Shown: positions 1 through 5,261, counted from the first letter of the stretch. The stretch: 5,261 nucleotides of DNA from an uncultured Rhodospirillaceae bacterium (GCA_900313355.1 OMQZ01000095.1:1-5261), one strand, 5' to 3'. Made by a program: numbers and translations. The notes: generated from the letters alone by a model not told the origin.

Positions 1-61
1 CATAAACCAAAAGGCCTGCGAACAAATACATTTTCAATTTCTCAAAATTTATTTTCAACAT
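1..61 (-). CDS. N-terminus of a membrane or secreted protein, cut by the left window edge
   Basis: Only the first 20 codons lie in the window, reading MLKINFEKLKMYLFAGLLVY. A GGAGAG ribosome binding site (67-72, minus strand) sits 5 nt before this ATG. A second in-frame ATG at 62-64 lies only 2 nt from it, so the ATG at 59-61 is preferred. The peptide has a basic N-terminal part followed by a hydrophobic run (YLFAGLLVY), as in a signal peptide or first transmembrane helix. It lies downstream of the VirB2-like gene on the same strand but is separated from it by a terminator and a palindromic repeat, so it probably has its own promoter. No family can be assigned. The gene call rests on the ribosome binding site, the open frame and the hydrophobic N-terminus. 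Confidence 0.5.
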   Translation of the reverse strand, partial: MLKINFEKLKMYLFAGLLVY

Positions 62-108
62 CATATCTCTCCATAATTTCTTTTTTTATGTCATCCCTCC
101 TTATTTTC

Positions 109-166
109 GTCATCCTTGGACTGTAGCTCGACGAGCTCGCTGAGTTATCGGTTCGTCCCGAGGATC
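109..166. repeat. REP-like palindromic intergenic element
   Basis: The outer arms ATCCTTGG (112-119) and CCGAGGAT (158-165) pair over all 8 positions with one G-T pair. An alternative register with a one-base bulge pairs GGAC (118-121) with GTCC (155-158). The interior holds a second near-perfect dyad, AGCTCG-A-CGAGCT (125-137). The ends, CGTCATCC and CCGAGGATCT, resemble from memory the short palindromic repeats scattered between genes in many alphaproteobacteria. The internal 38 nt are longer than in a simple copy. Related fragments flank it: another GTCATCC at 90-96 and another AGGATCTT at 182-189. It is intergenic and downstream of a terminator, the usual setting for such elements. The alternative is a small structured RNA. 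Confidence 0.5.
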
Positions 167-230
167 TTAAAATGAGGTCAAAGGATCTTCAAATTTCCTT
201 TCCTTAAATATTTTCCAAAATAATTGAAAC

Positions 231-262
231 AAAGGGAAAGCCCTTTTTTGAGCTTTCCCTTT
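231..262 (-). terminator. Rho-independent terminator of the VirB2-like gene
   Basis: A perfect 11-bp inverted repeat, AAAGGGAAAGC (231-241) and GCTTTCCCTTT (252-262), encloses a 10-nt loop. It begins 10 nt beyond the stop codon of the minus-strand pilin gene. Read on that strand, the stem ends in CCCTTTGTTTC, a moderate U tract. On the plus strand the stem also ends in a short T run (CCCTTTTC), so it could work in both directions, but no plus-strand gene enters from the left. Confidence 0.85.
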
Positions 263-272
263 TCTATAAAGA

Positions 273-662
273 CTACCAAGAATTAATAGAATCTTGTTGA
301 CCAGCACCAGTTGTATTAAATGTATCTTGATAGTTATTTGTTGTAACATTACTACCTGTAGCGTATTCGATAACGGCACCGGCAGCAGCTAAAACACCCA
401 AGCCGACGGCTAAAGCACCGAACCAAGGCCATTTAACTTTACCGAAGATAGCTTGAACGGCTAAACCGACCAAACCGAAACCACCGATAACGAACACGAT
501 TGTTCTGACAGATTTAAAAACGTTACCTGCTTTTGTAACAGCAGCACCGACAACGGTGTTACCTTGCACCATACCGGCAGCACTGGCATCGCTTGTCATA
601 GCAACCATCAAAACAAGCGCTAAGCTAAACAATGTCCAGAAATTGTTTTTCAAGAATGTCAT
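273..662 (-). CDS. Small secreted VirB2/TrbC-like pilin protein (129 aa)
   Basis: The protein has the architecture of the TrbC/VirB2 pilin family, the major pilus subunit of type IV secretion systems. Residues 1-29 form a long signal peptide: Lys5, hydrophobic core about 8-22, and a likely signal peptidase I site after ASA or ASAA near residues 28-29. The roughly 100-residue mature part has two hydrophobic helices (about 52-73 and 80-101). They are joined by a short basic turn, GKVKWPW, which matches the basic loop between the two helices of VirB2-type pilins. Both helices are glycine-rich, suiting tight packing. The tail (about 103-129) is polar and rich in Asn, Thr and Gln. There is no type III prepilin cleavage motif, so it is not a classical type IV pilin. 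The start is fixed by AAAGGAG (670-676) 7 nt before the ATG. The gene is monocistronic in appearance, with its own terminator, and is divergent from the pilus operon. A role as a surface fibre subunit is inferred; the family match is by architecture, not by search. Confidence 0.7.
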   Translation of the reverse strand: MTFLKNNFWTLFSLALVLMVAMTSDASAAGMVQGNTVVGAAVTKAGNVFKSVRTIVFVIGGFGLVGLAVQAIFGKVKWPWFGALAVGLGVLAAAGAVIEYATGSNVTTNNYQDTFNTTGAGQQDSINSW

Positions 663-669
663 AGTTTTT

Positions 670-676
670 CTCCTTT
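670..676 (-). promoter_or_regulatory. Strong ribosome binding site of the VirB2-like gene
   Basis: AAAGGAG on the minus strand lies 7 nt before the ATG at 660-662. It is the best-placed Shine-Dalgarno sequence in the window, which fits an abundant structural subunit. Confidence 0.85.
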
Positions 677-704
677 AACAAATTAAACAAAACTTCTTTA
701 TACA

Positions 705-710
705 ATTATA
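705..710 (-). promoter_or_regulatory. Candidate -10 box for the VirB2-like gene
   Basis: The minus strand carries a perfect TATAAT 42 nt upstream of the start codon. No recognisable -35 hexamer lies 16-18 nt further up. Instead there is a purine-rich, A-tract-rich stretch (about 721-760), which could act as an UP-like element or need an activator. TATAAA at 697-702 is a second possibility. A perfect hexamer is not rare in sequence this AT-rich. Confidence 0.4.
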
Positions 711-927
711 GAATATCAGACTTTTTTGCTTTTTTCCAGCTTTTTCTTTCTCTTATAAATTTTGCTAGCGCTTTGTTTTTTCTAAAAAATTCAGACGTGT
801 AACAAAAAATTCATAATCGTTCTGACACTCAAAACACCCATTTTATATCATCAAAAAGTTAAAACATCCTAAACAAAAAAACCTATTTTCCACCCAAAAA
901 AATTCTTCAAAACTTTCATCTTTTCCA

Positions 928-943
928 TTAAACAATTTTTAAC
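928..943 (+). promoter_or_regulatory. CtrA-like box, TTAA-N7-TTAAC
   Basis: TTAA at 928-931 and TTAAC at 939-943 are separated by exactly 7 nt. This matches the full consensus of CtrA, the alphaproteobacterial cell-cycle response regulator, which in Caulobacter controls pilus and flagellar genes. A weak -10-like TAAGAT (965-970) follows at a distance loosely compatible with the second half-site overlapping a -35 region. In DNA this rich in A and T the match could arise by chance, and no ctrA gene is visible here. Confidence 0.35.
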
Positions 944-960
944 ACAATGTGTTGTAAATT
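934..960. promoter_or_regulatory. 27-bp AT-rich dyad, candidate operator for the pilus operon
   Basis: The left half AATTTTTAACACA (934-946) and right half TGTGTTGTAAATT (948-960) are symmetrical about A947. Eleven of 13 positions pair and the mismatches are confined to 939/955 and 940/954. The inner AACACA/TGTGTT arms and outer AATTT/AAATT arms are both perfect. Such symmetry suits a dimeric DNA-binding protein. It lies 91-117 nt before the operon's first start codon. A GC-poor RNA hairpin is the alternative; no U tract follows it, so a terminator is unlikely. Confidence 0.45.
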
Positions 961-1050
961 AGCGTAAGATTAAACGGAAAAGTCCGAGCAAAAAGCGCGA
1001 AAAACGCTGATTTTAGGACGTTTCTATATTGTGGAGTAGTTTAAAAAACG

Positions 1051-2799
1051 ATGCAAAAAAATAACACAAGAAATTTTATTTGCAGTTTTCTTTTTTCCGT
1101 TTTGGCTGTTTTCTGCATCCAAAAACTGTTTTTGCGCACACCTGACATAAAGCAAGTTGCCCCGAAATCAGACATAAAACTCGAAAAAATATCTTTGTTT
1201 GCCGAAAAAAACGCAGTCCAACCTGCTCCGCAAGATTTAACAACCACAGCTTCAAATCAAATTGATGTCTCAGCCATATCAGAACTGACAGCCGCCCCGA
1301 TTCCCGAGCCGCAAAAAGTCGCCATGGCTGAAACTGTTGAGCCGACGGCTGAAATAAAAGATGCCGAGCCGAGCGAAAACAAAAACGAAAAAGTTTATGA
1401 CACAACCGACATCGCCTTTGCAAGCCCGATTACATTAGACGAGCAAGAAATAGAAGAGATCAAAGATCTCGAAGGCCATATAAAAAGCGGTGTTGTTTAC
1501 GCACAAAACCAAAACGATTCGAACAAATCAGATGTTGATTTGGCCTATAGCGATGAACAAGAGATTCCAATCATTGAAGATTCTCAAACAAAACATCAAT
1601 ATATTAATGTATCAAATTCATCTTCGGCATCTCAAATTGCCATGGTCGAACCTGATGTTTTAATCAGCAGCATTGAAGAACCCGACATCTTAAATGAAGA
1701 AAAAGACCTGGCCGAAGCTAATATCAAAAACAATGAATTAGATGATGTCCTTGTTCTTTCAAGTGGCGAAGGCGCTGAAACACCGCAAGATGATGTTGAC
1801 GAAAGTGCATGGGAAGTAGCCGAGATTGGTGCCAATTCTTCATCAAACACAAACGAAGAAAACAGCCCGTGGGTTATGGCAAAGGGCAATAAATATGCAA
1901 AAAATCAAGCCGTCGTTGAAGCCTTTTCTCAAAAACAAGAAAACAACGACGAGCCCGAACAATCCTCTGAAGATCCTAAAACGGACAGCATCACAGCTGA
2001 TGAACAAGTGATCAGCCAAACTTTTTCAGAGCCTCTTTTAAAAGAAAAAGAACCGAGCCAAAATGAAAAACTGGCTTATCAGATGATTCAGAATATTTTG
2101 ATTCCGATTCCTGAAGACATCTTAAGCGACACAGATTTAACGCCTGATTTAACGGCATCTCCGGATGGCAAAAAGAAAGAAACAAAGACAATCGTCGTAA
2201 CTGATGAAACGCCTCAACCGGAAAAAGAATTAAACGAAGATGAGAAACAAAGCGGTTTATTTAAGAGCATCACCACATGGTTTGGCAAAAACAAACAATC
2301 AACCCCTCAAAGCGCCAACGCTCAAAAAACACAAAAGAAATCCAAGACTAAAAAGTCTGAAAAAACCGCAAAACAAAAAGCTCTTTTCGCTTTAGGTCAA
2401 GAGCAAGAGCAGCAAGAACAAGAAGAGCTCAATGAGCAACCCAAAGATCCAACCCCGATTATGCCGGCGGAACTGCGTCTTTCATTTCAGCCGAACCGCG
2501 CTGAAATTTCAGGACAAACCTTAAAATGGATATATGCATTTGCCGACAACGCACGCGACAATGACGATGTCTATGTCGAAGTTCGCATTGATGGAACGGG
2601 ATCTTATGCTCTGCAACAAAAAAGGCTAAACCTTTTGAGCAGCATATTCAGCGCACGAGGTGTTGATTATCGAAAAGTAAACACGGTATTCACATCTCGC
2701 GAACCGAACTCATTTATTATTAGGAATATTCGTTTCAACAACAAAGAAAGAGAGAGGCAACAAACAATTTATACGGGCGAATTGATAGAGTGTCCCTAG
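1051..2799 (+). CDS. Inner-membrane-anchored, largely disordered protein with OmpA-like C-terminal domain (582 aa)
   Basis: A short basic N-terminus and one hydrophobic helix (about 9-24) act as a signal anchor, leaving the rest in the periplasm. Residues about 30-400 are acidic and rich in Glu, Asp, Ser, Pro and Gln, with no visible fold, so probably a long flexible spacer. Two similar Trp motifs, SAWEVAEIG and SPWVMAKGN, sit at Trp254 and Trp274. A short amphipathic segment (about 403-414) precedes a Lys-rich stretch (about 423-442) and a Gln/Glu-rich run. Residues about 471-565 look like a divergent OmpA/MotB-type domain: LSFQPNRAEIS resembles the usual first strand and helix, and RIDGTGSYALQQKRLNLLSSIFSARGVD the peptidoglycan-binding helix region with Arg525. 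An in-frame TAA at 1042-1044 rules out a longer start. The ribosome binding site is weak (GGAG 1033-1036, 14 nt away). First gene of the pilus operon; a link between inner membrane and cell wall or secretin is inferred. I know no named homologue. Confidence 0.75.
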   Translation: MQKNNTRNFICSFLFSVLAVFCIQKLFLRTPDIKQVAPKSDIKLEKISLFAEKNAVQPAPQDLTTTASNQIDVSAISELTAAPIPEPQKVAMAETVEPTAEIKDAEPSENKNEKVYDTTDIAFASPITLDEQEIEEIKDLEGHIKSGVVYAQNQNDSNKSDVDLAYSDEQEIPIIEDSQTKHQYINVSNSSSASQIAMVEPDVLISSIEEPDILNEEKDLAEANIKNNELDDVLVLSSGEGAETPQDDVDESAWEVAEIGANSSSNTNEENSPWVMAKGNKYAKNQAVVEAFSQKQENNDEPEQSSEDPKTDSITADEQVISQTFSEPLLKEKEPSQNEKLAYQMIQNILIPIPEDILSDTDLTPDLTASPDGKKKETKTIVVTDETPQPEKELNEDEKQSGLFKSITTWFGKNKQSTPQSANAQKTQKKSKTKKSEKTAKQKALFALGQEQEQQEQEELNEQPKDPTPIMPAELRLSFQPNRAEISGQTLKWIYAFADNARDNDDVYVEVRIDGTGSYALQQKRLNLLSSIFSARGVDYRKVNTVFTSREPNSFIIRNIRFNNKERERQQTIYTGELIECP

Positions 2800-2822
2800 A
2801 TGGTATAAGTTATCCAAATCGC

Positions 2823-2851
2823 TTGATTATTTAAATGAGAGTTTGTATGAT
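2823..2851 (+). promoter_or_regulatory. Candidate internal sigma70 promoter for the lipoprotein-secretin pair
   Basis: TTGATT (2823-2828) and TATGAT (2846-2851) are separated by 17 nt, the optimal spacing. The first matches four of six consensus bases and the second five of six. They lie in the 91-nt gap between the first and second operon genes, so a transcript would start about 30 nt before the lipoprotein start codon. No terminator precedes it, so read-through from the upstream gene should also occur. Confidence 0.45.
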
Positions 2852-2890
2852 TGAAAAAATATGGAAAATTATGATTTAAAGGATTTTAAA

Positions 2891-3646
2891 ATGAACAGAA
2901 AAACCCCCTTATTTGCTTGCTTGGCAGCACTTCTCGGCTTATCTGGCTGTGTGCTGTATAAAACCACGACAACGCAAGAAAGCGCCTACAATCAAGATGC
3001 TTTGGTCGACGAGTGCCAAGGTGTGAATTGTGAGACAGATCCTTTCATTAATTACACGCAAACAAGAGCGAACTACAGACAATACGGCGAGCTTTCTCCG
3101 CGTGATCAAATGGTTTCGCAATCCGGCGCAGGCAACAATATTTCAGCCTCAATTCCACCGTCGATTGAAAACGAGGTCATAACCTATCAGGAAAAAGTCA
3201 AGGTTGAAACGCCGGAAGATCTGCCTAATGATGAAATCGTCATTGAGTGCGATGTTGAGCCTTGTCCGCAGACGATTGTTGCTGACAACAATGAACCTGC
3301 TCCCGAAACAGTAAAAGAAGTTGAGCAATCAAATCAAGAGGTTAAAAATGACACAAGTGCACCTTCCGGTGAAGATCCTGTTCAAGATTGGTATGCCGAA
3401 GAAGGTCAAAACCTCAAAGCTCTCTTAACAAAATGGAGCGAAGAGTCCGGTTGGCGTTTAGTTTGGAACACGAACAGAAATTATGTCTTAAACGCCGGCG
3501 CAATGTTCAGAGGTCGTTTTGCTGATGTCAGCTCAGCCTTAATCAGAGCTTTCGCCAGAGCAAGACCTGCTCCGATTGCCACATTTTATAAAGGAAACCG
3601 CGTATTAGTCGTTGAAACAATGGAGGATGAAAATGCGTATGACTAG
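2891..3646 (+). CDS. TcpQ/PilL-type lipoprotein, secretin partner of a type IVb pilus (251 aa)
   Basis: The protein starts with a lipoprotein signal peptide: basic residues 3-4, a hydrophobic core, and the lipobox LSGC with Cys20 as the lipidated residue. Val follows Cys20, not Asp, so outer-membrane sorting is expected. Residues about 21-165 are a low-complexity linker with two C-x4-C motifs, ECQGVNC (Cys42/Cys47) and ECDVEPC (Cys120/Cys125). Residues about 166-243 resemble the TcpQ C-terminal domain, an N0-like fold: LKALLTKWSEESGWRLVWN, an aromatic and glycine-rich middle, then a final strand GNRVLVVE. In toxin-coregulated and bundle-forming pili, TcpQ and BfpG are needed for localisation or multimerisation of the secretin encoded next to them, and the same is inferred here. 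The ATG at 2891 is chosen over 2861 because AAAGGA (2878-2883) lies 7 nt before it and because it gives a normal signal peptide. The 3' end overlaps the secretin gene by 14 nt. Confidence 0.8.
   Translation: MNRKTPLFACLAALLGLSGCVLYKTTTTQESAYNQDALVDECQGVNCETDPFINYTQTRANYRQYGELSPRDQMVSQSGAGNNISASIPPSIENEVITYQEKVKVETPEDLPNDEIVIECDVEPCPQTIVADNNEPAPETVKEVEQSNQEVKNDTSAPSGEDPVQDWYAEEGQNLKALLTKWSEESGWRLVWNTNRNYVLNAGAMFRGRFADVSSALIRAFARARPAPIATFYKGNRVLVVETMEDENAYD
3622..3626 (+). promoter_or_regulatory. Ribosome binding site fixing the secretin start
   Basis: GGAGG lies inside the 3' end of the TcpQ-type gene, 6 nt before the ATG at 3633. Ribosomes finishing the upstream gene at 3646 pass directly over it, consistent with translational coupling. 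Confidence 0.8.
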
Positions 3647-5234
3647 AAAAATGAATTTAACGATTGGTTTGGCTTTGACCGCCCTCCTTGCGGCTTGCTC
3701 TTTAGCAACCGACTTGGATGCAACTCTTGACCGCGAAGTTGACAACGCTTCCGAGCTCAGACAAGAAGCCAAAACGCCGACTGATGTTGCAAAAACAGAT
3801 GTCATCCGTGTCAACGATGATATATGGCTTGGCGACACAAGCGAGGTCGAATATGAAGGCGATCCGGTTCCTTCATATCTTGAAACACCGGATGGTATCA
3901 CCCTTATTTCAAACCGTCCGATTACCTTATATGAAATCGGCAACATGATCCATAAAATCACCTCAATTTCTGTTCGTTATGAACAAGAACTTGACGGTAC
4001 TGTTCAAAAACAAGCCGATGACAACAAACCGCAGTTACAAGACATCGGTGCTCAATGGACAGATTCGGGCAAAATGCTTTTATCATACAAAGGCCCTTTG
4101 AGTGGCTTGCTTGATGAAGTTTCAAACCGTTTCGGAATTTGGTGGAAATATGAGAAGAAACAAATCTATTTCTACAAATACATCACCAAATCATTCACAT
4201 TATACACTTTGCCGACAAAACCGTCTTTATCTGTTGAAGTCGGTGGTGAATCAACGGATGGTGGTGCCGGTTCTTCATCTGTTTCGTTGTCAAACTCTGC
4301 TCAAATTGACTTGTGGGCAACGATAGAAACAGCAATTCGTTCAATGATTTCTCAAGGCGCTCAATTAACAACCGACCAATCAAGCGGTGTCATCACCTTA
4401 ACAGGTACACCGACAGATATCAAAAAGGTCGCAAAATATGTTAACGAACAAAACATTCGTTTGTCGCGCCAAGTTGCAATCAGTGTCAAAGTTTTGCAAG
4501 TAACTGTCACCGATTCTGACAAATATGGCTTAGACTTGGGCGCTGTATTTTCCGGCAACAACAGAATCACAAACCTCGGCATCACCGGTGCTGCCGGTCA
4601 GGCTGAAGTTTCAAGTGGTTTATCTATGGCTATTGTTTCAGGTTCATGGAGCATCACAAGTGCTATCCAAGCTTTATCTGAACAAGGCAAAACAGCCTTA
4701 ATCACGAGCGGTACGGTAACAACCTTAAACAACAAACCCGCACCGATTCAAGTTGTCAGAACACAAAACTACATTTCTGAAATCACAAAAACGAACTCCG
4801 GTTCCGATGGAAGTTACTACGACTTGTCAACAGATACCGAAGAAATCGAAACAGGTTTCACCTTGGATGTCTTACCGCGCATCTTGGAACATGGTCGTTT
4901 AATGCTTATGTTCAACTTAACATTGTCTGATTTGATTGAACTCCAAAAAGTCAACTTAACAAACAATCCTGAAGGCGGTGAGTTTATTCAAAACCCGGTT
5001 ATTGAAACACGTGGCTTCTCGCAAGAAGTTGCCTTGAAATCCGGTGAAACACTTATCTTAAGCGGATACGAACGTGTTGAAGATTCTGCTCAAAAATCCG
5101 GCATCGGATCTGCAGAAAACTCTATGTTCGGTGGTTCGGTAACAGCCAGCAAAACGCGCAGCATTTTGGTTATCATGTTAACCCCTGTTGTGCTCGATTC
5201 GCCGCTTGTTCCCGAATCAAGAATGAAATATTAA
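3633..5234 (+). CDS. pilN: Type IVb pilus secretin lipoprotein, R64 PilN / BfpB / TcpC type (533 aa)
   Basis: This is the outer-membrane ring protein through which a type IVb pilus leaves the cell. The lipobox LAAC gives Cys22 as the lipidated N-terminus, with Ser next to it, so outer-membrane sorting is expected. Residues about 90-183 form an N0/STN-like domain (SNRPITLYEIGNMI, then a GPLSGLLDEVSNRFGIWWKY segment). A Gly/Ser-rich linker (about 203-226) leads to an N1-like domain (about 230-275, ending GTPTDIKKVAKYVNEQN). The secretin core covers about 281-521, with the hallmark pieces AISVKVLQV, the segment around ALSEQGKTALITSG, GFTLDVLPRI, and the closing ALKSGETLILSGYER and LVIMLTPVVL. 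The length is close to R64 PilN and BfpB. The start at 3633 is set by GGAGG (3622-3626) 6 nt upstream; 3612 TTG has no ribosome binding site and would put seven residues before the signal peptide. It overlaps the TcpQ-type gene by 14 nt, which suggests coupled translation of two partners. Confidence 0.9.
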   Translation: MRMTRKMNLTIGLALTALLAACSLATDLDATLDREVDNASELRQEAKTPTDVAKTDVIRVNDDIWLGDTSEVEYEGDPVPSYLETPDGITLISNRPITLYEIGNMIHKITSISVRYEQELDGTVQKQADDNKPQLQDIGAQWTDSGKMLLSYKGPLSGLLDEVSNRFGIWWKYEKKQIYFYKYITKSFTLYTLPTKPSLSVEVGGESTDGGAGSSSVSLSNSAQIDLWATIETAIRSMISQGAQLTTDQSSGVITLTGTPTDIKKVAKYVNEQNIRLSRQVAISVKVLQVTVTDSDKYGLDLGAVFSGNNRITNLGITGAAGQAEVSSGLSMAIVSGSWSITSAIQALSEQGKTALITSGTVTTLNNKPAPIQVVRTQNYISEITKTNSGSDGSYYDLSTDTEEIETGFTLDVLPRILEHGRLMLMFNLTLSDLIELQKVNLTNNPEGGEFIQNPVIETRGFSQEVALKSGETLILSGYERVEDSAQKSGIGSAENSMFGGSVTASKTRSILVIMLTPVVLDSPLVPESRMKY

Positions 5235-5250
5235 GCAAAGGAAAAAAGAA

Positions 5251-5261
5251 GTGCTAGAAGA
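5251..5261 (+). CDS. Start of the next pilus operon gene, cut by the right window edge
   Basis: Only a GTG start and two further codons (Val/Met-Leu-Glu) are present. AAAGGA (5237-5242) lies 8 nt before the GTG and 16 nt separate it from the secretin stop codon, with no terminator between. In the R64 thin pilus operon the gene after pilN is pilO, and in bfp the secretin gene is followed by bfpC, so a pilus assembly protein of that kind is expected. The sequence itself is too short to show it. Confidence 0.45.

Larger units (their letters stand above)
663..1050. other. Divergent intergenic region between the VirB2-like gene and the pilus operon
   Basis: This 388-nt AT-rich stretch holds no convincing gene on either strand. 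It must contain the start signals for both flanking transcription units. The left part has the pilin ribosome binding site and -10 box. The middle (about 840-940) is a series of A and T tracts. The right part has the dyad and CtrA-like box at 928-960 and the leader of the operon. A small GC-rich hairpin, AGCG (994-997) with CGCT (1005-1008), lies in the leader; it is too weak to call a terminator. Confidence 0.7.

Noticed and set aside
111..166. A tRNA or tRNA-like gene, suggested by an 8-bp closing stem and a GGTTCG element.
   Set aside because: The total length is too short and no anticodon arm, D arm or CCA-side geometry can be drawn; a REP-like palindrome fits better.
990..1014. Small hairpin (AGCG/CGCT) followed by TTTT in the operon leader, possibly an attenuator or terminator.
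   Set aside because: The GC stem is only 4 bp with a 7-nt loop and the T run is four bases long; too weak to terminate transcription.
2835..2879. Possible 14-codon leader peptide (ATG at 2835, TAA at 2877-2879) just before the TcpQ-type gene.
   Set aside because: It has no ribosome binding site, overlaps the candidate -10 box, and shows no codon run or alternative hairpins typical of attenuation.
2861..2890. Upstream ATG start for the TcpQ-type lipoprotein, adding ten residues.
   Set aside because: The extension is acidic and would disrupt the signal peptide; AAAGGA is well placed for the ATG at 2891 instead.
3612..3632. Upstream TTG start for the secretin, adding seven residues.
   Set aside because: No ribosome binding site precedes it, and GGAGG at 3622-3626 is correctly spaced for the ATG at 3633, which gives a normal lipoprotein signal peptide.
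3605..3961. Antisense open frame of 118 codons across the start of the secretin gene.
   Set aside because: It is a shadow of two well-supported plus-strand genes, with no ribosome binding site or recognisable protein features.

Overview
The window is an AT-rich chromosomal or element-borne stretch from a Gram-negative bacterium. It contains lipoprotein signal peptides, an outer-membrane secretin and AAGGAG-type ribosome binding sites. A palindrome of the CGTCATCC...CCGAGGATCT type and a CtrA-like TTAA-N7-TTAAC box point to an AT-rich alphaproteobacterium, but this is inference from short signals and no phylogenetic marker is present.

Layout. Positions 1-61 (minus strand) carry the first 20 codons of a gene that runs off the left edge. 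Positions 62-272 are non-coding and hold a REP-like palindrome and a strong rho-independent terminator. Positions 273-662 (minus) encode a small secreted two-helix protein of the VirB2/TrbC pilin type, with a clean ribosome binding site and a consensus -10 box upstream. Positions 663-1050 are a divergent intergenic region. It contains a long AT-rich dyad overlapping the CtrA-like box, the most likely control point for the rightward operon.

The rightward operon has three complete genes and the start of a fourth. They are: a 582-residue inner-membrane-anchored protein with a very long acidic, disordered middle and an OmpA-like C-terminal fold (1051-2799); a lipoprotein with a C-terminal TcpQ/PilL-type domain (2891-3646); a secretin lipoprotein of the R64 PilN / BfpB / TcpC type (3633-5234); and a probable GTG start of the next gene (5251). 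The lipoprotein and secretin genes overlap by 14 nt and are probably translationally coupled. A good sigma70-like promoter (2823-2851) may give the lipoprotein-secretin pair extra transcription of its own.

Function. The TcpQ-domain lipoprotein followed by a lipoprotein secretin is the outer-membrane module of type IVb pili (toxin-coregulated, bundle-forming and R64 thin pili). In those systems the small partner is needed for stability or multimerisation of the secretin ring. The long anchored protein ahead of them could link the inner membrane to the cell wall or outer-membrane part of the machine. The oddest feature is the divergent VirB2/TrbC-like pilin, which belongs to type IV secretion systems rather than type IV pili and lacks a prepilin-peptidase site. 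Whether it works with this secretin or belongs to a separate conjugation locus on the left cannot be decided from this window.
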